A stretch of 6,489 nucleotides of DNA, from NCBI GenBank assembly GCA_016926575.1, contig JAFGOJ010000403.1, positions 1 to 6,489 of the forward strand. Direction: 5' to 3'. Positions 1 through 6,190 of this stretch are shown here, one piece after another. Position 1 is the first letter of the stretch. Each line of letters begins with the position of its first letter. This DNA comes from Anaerolineae bacterium. Lineage in GTDB: Bacteria; Chloroflexota; Anaerolineae; B4-G1; DUEL01. The position numbers were made by a program, and so were the translations under genes. A model generated the notes under the pieces. That model was not told where the DNA came from. It ran no database searches and worked only from the letters and a program-made list of their open reading frames with translations.

Positions 1-1
1 C

Positions 2-319
2 GCCCGCTACGTGATCCACGCCGTCGGCCCTGTCTATCACGAGAGCACCCGCCCGGCCGAACAGCTCGCCGCGGCGGTCCAATCTGCCCTGCGCCGCGCC
101 GACGAATACGATCTGCGCTCGATTGCCCTGCCGGCTATCAGCACCGGCATCTTCGGCTATCCCGTAGAAGAAGCGGCCGAGGTGATGCTCCGCGCTGCCA
201 TCGCCTACTTGCAGGCAGGCCAGACGCGCCTGGAGCGCGTCATCTTCTGCCTGTACGGGCAATCCGCTTACCAAGTTTTCGAAACCGCCCTCTCCGCCCT
301 GCTGCCGACTGCGCAATAG
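2..319 (+). CDS. Macro-domain protein, 3' part only
   Basis: This is the C-terminal 105 residues of a macro-domain protein, a fold that binds ADP-ribose and often removes it or O-acetyl-ADP-ribose from substrates in the cytoplasm. The frame is open from base 2 (A-R-Y-V-I-H), so the true start and the N-terminal half, with the usual Asn-rich and Gly-rich ligand loops, lie outside the window. The GTG at 11 is inside the conserved strand and is not a credible start. Visible family marks are the strand Y-V-I-H-A-V-G-P-V-Y and the phosphate/ribose loop A-L-P-A-I-S-T-G-I-F-G-Y-P, followed by the closing helix and the strand V-I-F-C-L-Y. The frame ends at TAG 317-319. No hairpin terminator is visible in the 52-bp gap before purB, so read-through is possible. 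The family call is firm; the substrate cannot be told. Confidence 0.88.
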   Translation, partial: ARYVIHAVGPVYHESTRPAEQLAAAVQSALRRADEYDLRSIALPAISTGIFGYPVEEAAEVMLRAAIAYLQAGQTRLERVIFCLYGQSAYQVFETALSALLPTAQ

Positions 320-377
320 CACACCTTTCTCGATTCTTGATTTGTAATCTGCAACCCGTCGTTCATCCGAGGTGGCT

Positions 378-1772
378 ATGTTCGATCACGAAACCTATCT
401 CTCCCCTTTGACCTGGCGCTACGGCTCCGAGGAGATGCGCCACATCTGGAGCGAGGTACACCGCCGGCTGCTCCTGCGCCGCGTATGGGTCGCTCTGGCG
501 CAGGCCCAACATGCCGCCGGGCTGGTGCGCGCCGACCAGCTCGCCGACCTGGAAGCGCACCAGGATGCCGTCGACATCGACCGGGCGGCCCAGTTCGAAG
601 CCGACCTGCAGCACGAGTTGATGTCTGAACTGCGCACCTTCGCCGAGCAGTGCCCGGTGGGCGGTCCGATCCTGCATCTGGGCGCTACCAGCCAGGATGT
701 CCTCGACAACGCCGCCGTGCTGCGCCTGCGCGAGGCGCTGCGTCTGATCCGCACCCGCCTGGTCGATCTCCTGAGCGCCTTCGCCGACCGCATCGACGCG
801 ACGGCAGAGCAGGCCTGCATGGGCTACACGCACATCCAGCCGGCCGAACCCACCACCGTCGGCTACCGCCTGGCGCAGTATGCCCAGGACGCGCTGGACG
901 ACCTGGAGCGGCTCGACCAGCTCCTGGCGCGGCTGCGCGGCAAGGGGTTCAAGGGCGCGGTGGGCACCTCGGCCGCCTACGCGCAACTGCTGGCCGGCAG
1001 CGGCCGGACCCCCGCCGACATGGAGCGCCGGGCGATGGCCGCCCTCGGCCTGGAAGCATACCCCGTCGCCACGCAGGTCTACCCGCGCGCACAGGATTGG
1101 GAGGTATTGAACGCCCTGGCGGGCATCGCGCAGAGCCTGCACCGTTTCGCCTTCGACTTGCGCCTGCTGCAGTCGCCTGCCATTGGTGAGTGGCACGAGC
1201 CGTTCGGCGCGCGTCAGGTGGGCTCTTCGGCCATGCCTTTCAAGCGCAACCCGATCAATGCGGAGAACATCTGCTCGCTGGCGCGCTACGTGGCGGCGCT
1301 GCCGGCGGTGGCGTGGGGCAACGCCGCCGAGTCGCTCCTGGAGCGCACGCTGGACGATTCGGCCAACGCGCGTCTGAGCCTGCCCGAGGCGTGCCTGGTC
1401 ACCGACGAGATGCTCGGGCGGGCCGCCCGGCTGGTGCGCGGGCTGACGGTGGACGAGGCGGCGGTTGCGCGCAACCTGGCCGCCTACGGCACCTTCTCGG
1501 CCACCGAGCGGCTGTTGATGGAGCTGGTCAAGGCCGGAGGCGACCGCCAGGTCTTGCACGAGGCCATCCGCGAGCACAGCATGGCCGCCTGGGAGACGGT
1601 GCGGGCCGGGCAGCCGAATCCCCTGCCCGAGCTCCTGGCGGGCGATCCCCGCGTCACGTCCTGGTTGCCGCCGCAGCGGGTGCGCGCGCTATTGGACGTC
1701 TCCGGCTACGTCGGCGACGCGCCCGAGCGGGCCCGCGCGCTGGCCCAGGCGGTCCGGAAGCGCCTGGCATGA
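378..1772 (+). CDS. purB: Adenylosuccinate lyase
   Basis: This 464-residue cytoplasmic enzyme belongs to the fumarase/aspartase superfamily. Adenylosuccinate lyase cleaves SAICAR to AICAR in purine synthesis and adenylosuccinate to AMP, releasing fumarate each time, and works as a homotetramer with shared active sites. Visible motifs: G-A-T-S-Q-D-V-L-D-N at residues 102-111; Y-T-H-I-Q-P-A-E-P-T-T with the expected catalytic His152; and the flexible signature loop G-S-S-A-M-P-F-K-R-N-P at 282-292, with the expected catalytic serine at 283/284 and the Met-Pro-x-Lys-x-Asn core. The loop with Lys-Arg-Asn-Pro favours adenylosuccinate lyase over argininosuccinate lyase, fumarase or aspartase. Length is normal for the short bacterial type. 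I chose ATG 378 because GAGG at 369-372 sits 5 nt upstream; an in-frame GTG at 372 overlaps that ribosome binding site. The stop overlaps the next ATG (1769-1772). Confidence 0.93.
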   Translation: MFDHETYLSPLTWRYGSEEMRHIWSEVHRRLLLRRVWVALAQAQHAAGLVRADQLADLEAHQDAVDIDRAAQFEADLQHELMSELRTFAEQCPVGGPILHLGATSQDVLDNAAVLRLREALRLIRTRLVDLLSAFADRIDATAEQACMGYTHIQPAEPTTVGYRLAQYAQDALDDLERLDQLLARLRGKGFKGAVGTSAAYAQLLAGSGRTPADMERRAMAALGLEAYPVATQVYPRAQDWEVLNALAGIAQSLHRFAFDLRLLQSPAIGEWHEPFGARQVGSSAMPFKRNPINAENICSLARYVAALPAVAWGNAAESLLERTLDDSANARLSLPEACLVTDEMLGRAARLVRGLTVDEAAVARNLAAYGTFSATERLLMELVKAGGDRQVLHEAIREHSMAAWETVRAGQPNPLPELLAGDPRVTSWLPPQRVRALLDVSGYVGDAPERARALAQAVRKRLA

Positions 1773-3340
1773 GGGGCGGGGCGACGCGCACGGGGGCGGG
1801 CTGGCGTTTCGCCCGTGCCGGCGCGTCGATTGCGGCGCTCGTGTTGATGGTGGGCTGCGTGGCCGCGCCGACGGCCGCGCCGCCGACGGCCAGCGCGAGC
1901 CCCACCGTGTGGGTGGCCCCCACGCTGGTCCCGCCGACGGCGACCGCGTCGCCAGCGCCTCCCACTGCCCCCCCGCAGGCGACGGTCGCGCCGACGGCGA
2001 CGGCTCTCCCCGCCCCCACCGAGACCACGCCCGTATCGACGGCGATTCCCGCGCCGGAGCCGACGGCGGTCCTTGCGCCGCAGCCCGTCGCCGTGTGGGA
2101 GGGCAGCGTCACGCTCGCCACCTACGGCTGGGAGCAGGCGCTCGTCCCCAGCACCCCCGACGATCCCATCTACCCCTACCCGCGCCTCGACCGGGAGGCC
2201 GTGGCAGGGCCTGCGCCGCGCACTTACGGCGCGGTGTTCATCCAAAACGAGTACGTCCAACTGGTCGTCCTGCCGGAGATGGGCGGGCGCATCCTGCGTT
2301 GGACCGACCGCACGACGGGGCGGCAGCTCTTGTACGCGAATCCGGTGGTCAAACCGACCGGTTGGGGCTATCGCGGCTGGTGGTTCGCCACGGGGGGGAT
2401 CGAGTGGGCCTTCCCCACCGACGAGCACGGTCTGAACGAGTACCGCGCGTGGCAGTATGAGGTGTTGTGGAACGGCGTGCGCGTGTGGGATACCGACGAC
2501 CGCACGGGGATGACGGTGGAGGTGGCGATTCAGTTGGAAGCGGGGAGCGGGCGGGTGGCGCTCACGCCGCGCATTTCCAATTCCACGGGCGAGGCGCACG
2601 CCTACCAGTTCTGGAGCAACGCGATGCTGACGCTGTCGGACGTCAATGCGCCGTCGCCTGAGCTGCGCTTCGTCCTGCCGGCGTCTGAGGTGATCGTGCA
2701 TTCCAGCGGCGACGGGGCGCTGCCGGGAGCCGGCAGCGCGATGGCCTGGCCGGTCTATGGGGGACGGGATTTCAGCCGCTACCCGACCTACACGGGCTGG
2801 CTGGGTGTTTTCGCGCCGCAGGCGGCGGACGCGGGTTTCTCCGGGGCTTACGACTTGGGGACGGACCAGGGCATCGTGCGGGTCGCGCCGGGCTGGGTGC
2901 GCGGGGTGAAGCTGTTCTGCCTGGGGAATCTGGATGCGGGGTTGTGGACCGACGACGGGAGTCGCTACGTCGAGTTGTGGGGCGGGCTGACGTCGACGTT
3001 CTGGGCTGACGCGACGTTGGAGCCGGGCAACGTGGTGTCTTGGACCGAGTACTGGTACGCTGTGAGCGGTGTGGGGGGCTACACCTACGCCAATGCCGAG
3101 GGGGCGGTGCGCCTGATGCCGAACGGAGACGCGCTGGAGGTGGCGTTGATAACGGCGCGGTTGGTGCAGGTGACGGTGGTGGTGAGGCAGGGCGGGGCGG
3201 AGGTGTCTCGCTGGCAGGTGGTGGTGGGGCCGGGGCGGCCCTTCCACGCGACCTCGGCGTCCGGTGCGGGGGAGGCGTGGGGGGTGCAGGTGGTGGACGA
3301 GGCAGGAGAGGTGCTCGTCGCGTTGGGAGTCGGCGGTTGA
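1769..3340 (+). CDS. DUF5107-like surface lipoprotein with Pro/Thr linker
   Basis: This is a 523-residue predicted lipoprotein. The N-terminus has basic residues (R2, R7, R13, R16), a hydrophobic run at about 19-28 and a lipobox-like L-M-V-G-C with Cys30 as the lipidation site. Residues 31 to about 108 are almost all Pro, Thr, Ala, Ser and Val, a flexible spacer common after lipoboxes in Chloroflexota. From about 109 to the end is a beta-rich folded part. The stretch V-V-L-P-E-M-G-G-R-I-L-R-W, then L-L-Y-A-N-P-V-V-K-P and later G-G-I-E-W-A-F-P, resembles DUF5107, a galactose-mutarotase-like beta-sandwich found with sugar-handling genes. Carbohydrate binding or processing outside the membrane is therefore likely but unproven. 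The ATG overlaps the purB stop, and GGAAG at 1756-1760 gives a ribosome binding site 8 nt upstream, so translation is probably coupled. The same frame is open much further upstream inside purB, but the signal peptide fixes the start here. Confidence 0.8.
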   Translation: MRGGATRTGAGWRFARAGASIAALVLMVGCVAAPTAAPPTASASPTVWVAPTLVPPTATASPAPPTAPPQATVAPTATALPAPTETTPVSTAIPAPEPTAVLAPQPVAVWEGSVTLATYGWEQALVPSTPDDPIYPYPRLDREAVAGPAPRTYGAVFIQNEYVQLVVLPEMGGRILRWTDRTTGRQLLYANPVVKPTGWGYRGWWFATGGIEWAFPTDEHGLNEYRAWQYEVLWNGVRVWDTDDRTGMTVEVAIQLEAGSGRVALTPRISNSTGEAHAYQFWSNAMLTLSDVNAPSPELRFVLPASEVIVHSSGDGALPGAGSAMAWPVYGGRDFSRYPTYTGWLGVFAPQAADAGFSGAYDLGTDQGIVRVAPGWVRGVKLFCLGNLDAGLWTDDGSRYVELWGGLTSTFWADATLEPGNVVSWTEYWYAVSGVGGYTYANAEGAVRLMPNGDALEVALITARLVQVTVVVRQGGAEVSRWQVVVGPGRPFHATSASGAGEAWGVQVVDEAGEVLVALGVGG

Positions 3341-3364
3341 CTTACACGCAAGGGTGAGTAAAAT
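3337..3364 (+). promoter_or_regulatory. Sigma-70 type promoter for HEAT gene or leader RNA
   Basis: TTGACT (3337-3342) and TAAAAT (3359-3364) are separated by 16 nt, each one mismatch from the consensus hexamers. The -35 box overlaps the lipoprotein TGA stop (3338-3340). The predicted transcript starts near 3371, about 260 nt ahead of the HEAT gene ATG. No equally good pair is visible closer to that gene. Confidence 0.6.
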
Positions 3365-3370
3365 GCGGAC

Positions 3371-3498
3371 AAGTGCACAAGACAAACGCCTCGGCGCTTG
3401 CGGCAGCTCGAGGCGTGGGCCGGAGACGGTGGGGTCTCCAGACGGGGGTGTTGTAGCCCAACGTCTGCACTTTGTCAAGCCGGGGCAGGCTGTTTTTT
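3371..3498 (+). ncRNA. Candidate structured leader or small RNA
   Basis: Between the promoter and a T6 run lies a non-coding stretch rich in hairpins. Hairpin I pairs ACGCCTCG (3386-3393) with CGAGGCGT (3409-3416). Hairpin II pairs GGAGAC (3422-3427) with GTCTCC (3434-3439). Hairpin III pairs AGACG (3440-3444) with CGTCT (3462-3466), with a possible inner GGG/CCC extension. A closing helix GACAA (3381-3385) with TTGTC (3472-3476) would bracket all three. A weak AGCC/GGCT hairpin (3478-3491) then runs into T6 (3493-3498), like a short intrinsic terminator or attenuator. I do not recognise a known RNA family: no riboswitch core, SRP RNA or 6S signature is evident. It may be a separate RNA of about 125 nt or the regulatory 5' leader of the HEAT mRNA. 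Some hairpins are expected by chance in GC-rich DNA. Confidence 0.35.
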
Positions 3499-3504
3499 CG
3501 GTTA

Positions 3505-3565
3505 AGCTCGGTGCGAGAAAACCGCACGCCGGGATGCTTCGGAAGACTCAGCACAAGCCTGTATG
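3505..3565. repeat. Dispersed-repeat-like palindromic segment
   Basis: GTGCG (3511-3515) and CGCAC (3523-3527) form a small hairpin. It is followed by a segment whose reverse complement reads TGCTGAGTCTTCCGAAGCAT. This closely resembles the TGAGCTTGTCGAAGC-type interspersed repeat that is frequent in non-coding DNA of many environmental bacteria, and which gives spurious MLSLSKHPG-like translations. The likeness is from memory and only one copy is in the window. Confidence 0.35.
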
Positions 3566-3632
3566 GGGGCTGTCGCGCAACCGGCAGTTCTACCGTGATG
3601 GCGGTTGAGCCTGTAATGGAAGGAGAAAAACA

Positions 3633-5468
3633 ATGGGACTATTTGGACCCCCGAACATTGAGAAGATGAAGGCGAAGAAGGATATCAAAGGGTTGACAAA
3701 GGCCCTGAGCTATCAAAAGGACGATTCTGTGTGCCGATCTGCCGCTCTTGCACTGGCTGAGATTGGCAGCTTGGAAGCCATCGATGCGCTCAAGAACCCG
3801 CGGGTGATCGAGTGGTTCGTCGCCAGACTCAAAGACGAAAATGATGCCAACCGTGACAGTGTTGCCGAAGTTCTTGGCAAGATCGGTGATTTGCGTGCGG
3901 TGGAGCCGCTGATCGCTACGCTCAATGATGAGGAATCTTGGGTGCGCAGATCGGCAGCCGATGCATTGGGCCAGATTGGCGACGCCCGCGCTACAGAGTC
4001 GCTCACGGAGGCCCTGAGTGATCCGCAGCCAGAAGTGCGCAAAGCCGCGGCCGAAACCCTGGACAGTCTTGGCTGGCAACCCGATCAGGGAGCGGCTGGG
4101 GCGGCCTATTGGGTTATCAAGTTCGATTATGCCCGCTGCGTCCCAATCGGCGCGCCAGCCGTAGAGCCACTCGTCGCCGTCCTTAAAGATCCTGCTATGA
4201 ATCGACAATGGCACGCGCGCGCCGCCAAAGCGTTGGGTGAGATCGGCGACGCGCGTGCCATCAAGCCGCTGATTGAGATGTTCAAGGACATCAACCGTCC
4301 AGGAGAAGTGGTCTTTGCTCTGAGGCAGATCGGTGCGCCAGCTGTCGAGCCATTGTCCGCCGCGCTCAAGAACCGGGATCCCAATGTGCGAAGTGCTGCC
4401 GCCTTTACCCTAGAAGGAATCGACGACGCGCGCGCCATCAAGCCGCTGATCGCCGCGCTCAAGGATAAGGATGAACACGTTCGAAAGAATGCGGCCAGAA
4501 CCCTCAATATTATTAGCAACAACCATCCTGGCGAGGTAGCGCCTTTCATCGCTGCGCTCAAGGACAAAGATGCAAACGTACGATTACACGCGGCAGGTGT
4601 TCTGGGCCGGCTTCGCGACGCGGGTGCCGTCAAACCATTGATGACTGCGCTGAAGAATAAGGATCAGGATGTGCGCTCGCTGGCGGCCGAGACATTGGGC
4701 AAGATCGGCGACGCTCAGGCCGTGGAACCGCTGATCGCGGCGCTGCAGGACGCAAATGGTGACGTGCGCCGCGAGGCGGCCATAGCCTTGCGCGAGATCG
4801 GCGACGCCCGCGCCGTTGAGCCGCTGATCGCGGCGCTGCAGGACGCGAATGGCGACGTGCGCCGCGAGGCGGCCATAGCCTTGCGCAAGATCGGCGATGC
4901 TCGGGCCATGGAGCCGCTAATCGCCGCGTTGCAGGACGCGAATGGCGACGTGCGCCGCGAGGCGGCCTTTGCCCTGGGCCACCTTGGAGACACCCGCGCA
5001 GTGGAACCGCTCACCAGGGCGCTTGGCGATAGTGATCAGGAAGTGTGTGCGTCGGCGGCCGCGGCGCTCAAGGCTCTGGGAGACTCGCAGGGTGTGGCAG
5101 CGGCAGAGGCTTATCAGGAACGCGCTGCCGGCCAACCGGCCCAGTATCGGCTGACCGCCACATGTCTCGGCAACCCGCTGGACCTGAAAGTTGCCACCGA
5201 GAGACTGTGTGTCTATTGCACTCATCTGCGCGATCCAAATCTGCGGGACCCGGCCTATCCAAAGGGCGTGGGCGAGTGTGCTAATTCTTTCTCAAGCCAC
5301 AAAAGTGTAGTGAGTCTGGACGATACCTGTGAGCACTGGATGCCAAACACCAAGGTGCGTTTCTGGCTTTCCAAGGGATACATGGAACACAATATGGAGG
5401 GTTGGCCGAAGAAGCCATGGTATCAAGTCTTCGATGATGGGCCTGATGGAGAACGAGGAACCCGCTGA
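3633..5468 (+). CDS. HEAT-repeat (PBS-lyase type) scaffold with C-terminal four-Cys domain
   Basis: This is a 611-residue soluble protein with no signal peptide or membrane segment. Residues about 17-486 are some 14 HEAT-like units of about 31 residues with the pattern A-V-E-P-L-I-A-A-L-x-D, then D-V-R-x-x-A-A-x-A-L, then I-G-D-A-R. This is the PBS-lyase/HEAT_2 class, which forms a curved solenoid for protein-protein contacts. An irregular insert around 146-175 begins L-G-W-Q-P-D and leads into I-G-A-P-A-V-E-P-L, a variant unit seen in related HEAT proteins. Units at 363-393, 394-424 and 425-455 are nearly identical. The C-terminal part (about 500-611) is different: Cys511, then C526-V-Y-C529, G-E-C549 and C566-E-H-W569, spaced like a small zinc or Fe-S binding domain. 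Start: AAGGAG at 3620-3625 lies 7 nt before the ATG. The partner and function are unknown, and a lyase activity should not be assumed. Base composition is lower in GC than purB. Confidence 0.9.
   Translation: MGLFGPPNIEKMKAKKDIKGLTKALSYQKDDSVCRSAALALAEIGSLEAIDALKNPRVIEWFVARLKDENDANRDSVAEVLGKIGDLRAVEPLIATLNDEESWVRRSAADALGQIGDARATESLTEALSDPQPEVRKAAAETLDSLGWQPDQGAAGAAYWVIKFDYARCVPIGAPAVEPLVAVLKDPAMNRQWHARAAKALGEIGDARAIKPLIEMFKDINRPGEVVFALRQIGAPAVEPLSAALKNRDPNVRSAAAFTLEGIDDARAIKPLIAALKDKDEHVRKNAARTLNIISNNHPGEVAPFIAALKDKDANVRLHAAGVLGRLRDAGAVKPLMTALKNKDQDVRSLAAETLGKIGDAQAVEPLIAALQDANGDVRREAAIALREIGDARAVEPLIAALQDANGDVRREAAIALRKIGDARAMEPLIAALQDANGDVRREAAFALGHLGDTRAVEPLTRALGDSDQEVCASAAAALKALGDSQGVAAAEAYQERAAGQPAQYRLTATCLGNPLDLKVATERLCVYCTHLRDPNLRDPAYPKGVGECANSFSSHKSVVSLDDTCEHWMPNTKVRFWLSKGYMEHNMEGWPKKPWYQVFDDGPDGERGTR
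4719..4997 (+). repeat. Three tandem 93-nt repeats inside the HEAT gene
   Basis: In-frame copies lie at 4719-4811, 4812-4904 and 4905-4997. Counting by hand, copies 1 and 2 differ at 8 of 93 positions and only one change alters the protein (Glu to Lys). Copies 2 and 3 differ at 18 positions, mostly in the last third. This is recent duplication of one helical unit within the solenoid, not a CRISPR array. Confidence 0.9.
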
Positions 5469-5472
5469 TCGT

Positions 5473-5677
5473 TTCTAACACAGAACGTAACTGCTCAGTC
5501 TGGTCATTGCGAGCCGCCCGAAGGGGCGGCGAAGCAATCTCCGCGTTCGATTGCGGAGATTGCTTCGGGCGCTGACGCGCCCTCGCAATGACGAACCGGT
5601 GGGCAGCTGGGCGACAGCAAGCGATAGCCTGAGCAGTTACGCCTGAGGTATGAATATCGAGACGTTCGGTGTTAGAA
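5473..5677. repeat. Nested inverted repeats around the cloverleaf element
   Basis: Two more inverted pairs enclose the 90-bp palindrome. CGTAACTGCTCAG (5486-5498) matches CTGAGCAGTTACG (5629-5641) perfectly over 13 bp. TTCTAACACAGAACG (5473-5487) matches CGTTCGGTGTTAGAA (5663-5677) at 14 of 15. On the left the two arms are contiguous; on the right about 21 extra bases (5642-5662) separate them. It looks like an older palindromic element that received insertions. No transposase is present. Confidence 0.75.
5503..5592. repeat. 90-bp palindromic (MITE/REP-like) cloverleaf element
   Basis: Terminal arms GTCATTGCGAG (5503-5513) and CTCGCAATGAC (5582-5592) are perfect 11-bp inverted repeats. Inside are three perfect hairpins placed back to back. 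The first is CCGCCC/GGGCGG (5514-5529, GAAG loop). The second has a 15-bp stem (5530-5544 with 5553-5567, 8-nt loop). The third is GGCGC/GCGCC (5568-5581, TGAC loop). Every base falls in a stem or a hairpin loop. CATTGCGAG-ended elements with a GAAGCAATCTC core are a familiar dispersed repeat type in environmental bacteria. It begins 34 bp after the HEAT stop codon and could also act as a transcript 3' end or mRNA stabiliser. Confidence 0.88.
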
Positions 5678-5735
5678 GAAGATGTCGCACGACGATTTCT
5701 ATTGCGAGCGGTTGGTTTCTGTCTCTGTACAGCGC

Positions 5736-5763
5736 TTGCACAAATCGGGCAATGTGGTAAAAT
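5736..5763 (+). promoter_or_regulatory. Promoter for tRNA-Phe
   Basis: TTGCAC (5736-5741), a 16-nt spacer and TAAAAT (5758-5763), preceded by TGG (5755-5757) as an extended -10. The start would be near 5770, about 50 nt ahead of the tRNA, leaving a short leader for processing. It has the same spacer length and -10 box as the promoter at 3337-3364. Confidence 0.5.
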
Positions 5764-5820
5764 ACCGGACGACAATTACGTTAAGGCTACATAGTTCCTT
5801 AGTCGCAAACTTGTTCTGTT

Positions 5821-5894
5821 GCCGGGGTAGCTCAGCCTGGTAGAGCACCTGACTGAAAATCAGGGTGTCGCCAGTTCAAATCTGGCCCTCGGCA
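5821..5894 (+). tRNA. tRNA-Phe (anticodon GAA)
   Basis: A full cloverleaf can be drawn. The acceptor GCCGGGG (5821-5827) pairs with CCTCGGC (5887-5893) with one G-T wobble. The D stem is GCTC/GAGC (5830-5833, 5843-5846). The anticodon stem CCTGA/TCAGG (5848-5852, 5860-5864) has loop CTGAAAA and anticodon GAA at 5855-5857. The T stem is GCCAG/CTGGC (5870-5874, 5882-5886) with loop TTCAAAT. The discriminator is A5894. CCA is not encoded: the gene continues CCTT, so it must be added after transcription. It serves both phenylalanine codons. Confidence 0.97.
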
Positions 5895-5903
5895 CCTTAC
5901 CGA

Positions 5904-5969
5904 AGCGGTCCGCCGGGCCGCTGGGCAAATACAAAGGCCCGGCCAAAATGGCCGGGCCTTTGTATTTGC
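5904..5969 (+). terminator. Hairpin plus strong intrinsic terminator after tRNA-Phe
   Basis: The main stem is a perfect 20-bp inverted repeat (5925-5944 with 5950-5969) around an AAAAT loop. Its core AAAGGCCCGGCC/GGCCGGGCCTTT has A-runs on one side and T-runs on the other, so it could work in both directions. Just before it, AGCGGTCC (5904-5911) and GGGCCGCT (5915-5922) form an 8-bp hairpin with one wobble pair and a 3-nt loop, which may guide tRNA 3' processing. There is no long separate T-tract; the T-rich part is inside the stem. Confidence 0.8.
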
Positions 5970-5983
5970 GCGAGAGGTGTCCG

Positions 5984-6118
5984 ATGGCCGTAGAATTGCT
6001 GACCTATATCCCTTTGACCGAAGCCACGAAGCGGTATGCCCTCGACCGCCAAATGTTGACGCGCCTGGTTGAATCTGCGCTTGTCTACTGCCATTGCTCC
6101 CTATTTTGGGCGCGTTAA
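5984..6118 (+). pseudogene. Truncated helix-turn-helix/excisionase-like ORF
   Basis: This 44-codon frame runs from ATG 5984 to TAA 6116-6118, with GAGAGG (5972-5977) 6 nt upstream as a ribosome binding site. Residues 6-31 read like the first helix-turn-helix of MerR/excisionase-type DNA-binding proteins: Y-I-P-L-T-E-A-T-K-R-Y-A-L-D-R, then L-T-R-L-V-E-S. The expected Gly-Lys/Arg turn and wing that follow are replaced by A-L-V-Y-C-H-C-S-L-F-W-A-R, which resembles nothing, and neither other forward frame clearly restores the family. I therefore read it as the 5' remnant of a larger gene, broken by deletion or frameshift. It begins 15 nt after the tRNA terminator with no room for its own promoter, which also argues against activity. 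A genuine small DNA-binding protein is possible but less likely. Confidence 0.5.
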
Positions 6119-6190
6119 GGCAGGTGCCATGGCATCGATTTACCCAACTGAACGATTACCCCCCATCTTCTCCCCTCGACGCGCCAAGCG

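Noticed and set aside
320..371. Promoter or terminator between the macro-domain gene and purB
   Set aside because: The gap is AT-richer but shows no convincing -35/-10 pair and no hairpin with T-run.
363..1577. Long minus-strand open frame opposite purB (about 400 codons)
   Set aside because: It is antisense to a clearly recognised enzyme and rich in Arg, Gly, Ala and Gln, typical of shadow frames in GC-rich DNA; no domain or ribosome binding site supports it.
1190..1768. Upstream extension of the lipoprotein frame inside purB
   Set aside because: Low-complexity Gly/Ala/Arg translation out of frame with purB; the signal peptide and ribosome binding site place the start at 1769.
1706..3478. 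Long minus-strand open frame opposite the lipoprotein gene (590 codons)
   Set aside because: Arg/His/Pro-rich nonsense composition opposite a gene with a clear signal peptide and domain; it also runs through the promoter and leader.
4719..4997. CRISPR array
   Set aside because: The units are contiguous, in frame and encode HEAT helices; there are no unique spacers.
5281..5775. 164-codon minus-strand frame over the HEAT gene end and the palindromes
   Set aside because: Its sequence is a translation of the dispersed palindromic repeats and antisense HEAT gene; no coherent domain.
5821..5894. Attachment site duplication of the tRNA-Phe 3' end within the window
   Set aside because: I looked for a second copy of the T-arm/acceptor end and found none in these 6.5 kb, so no att pair can be called.
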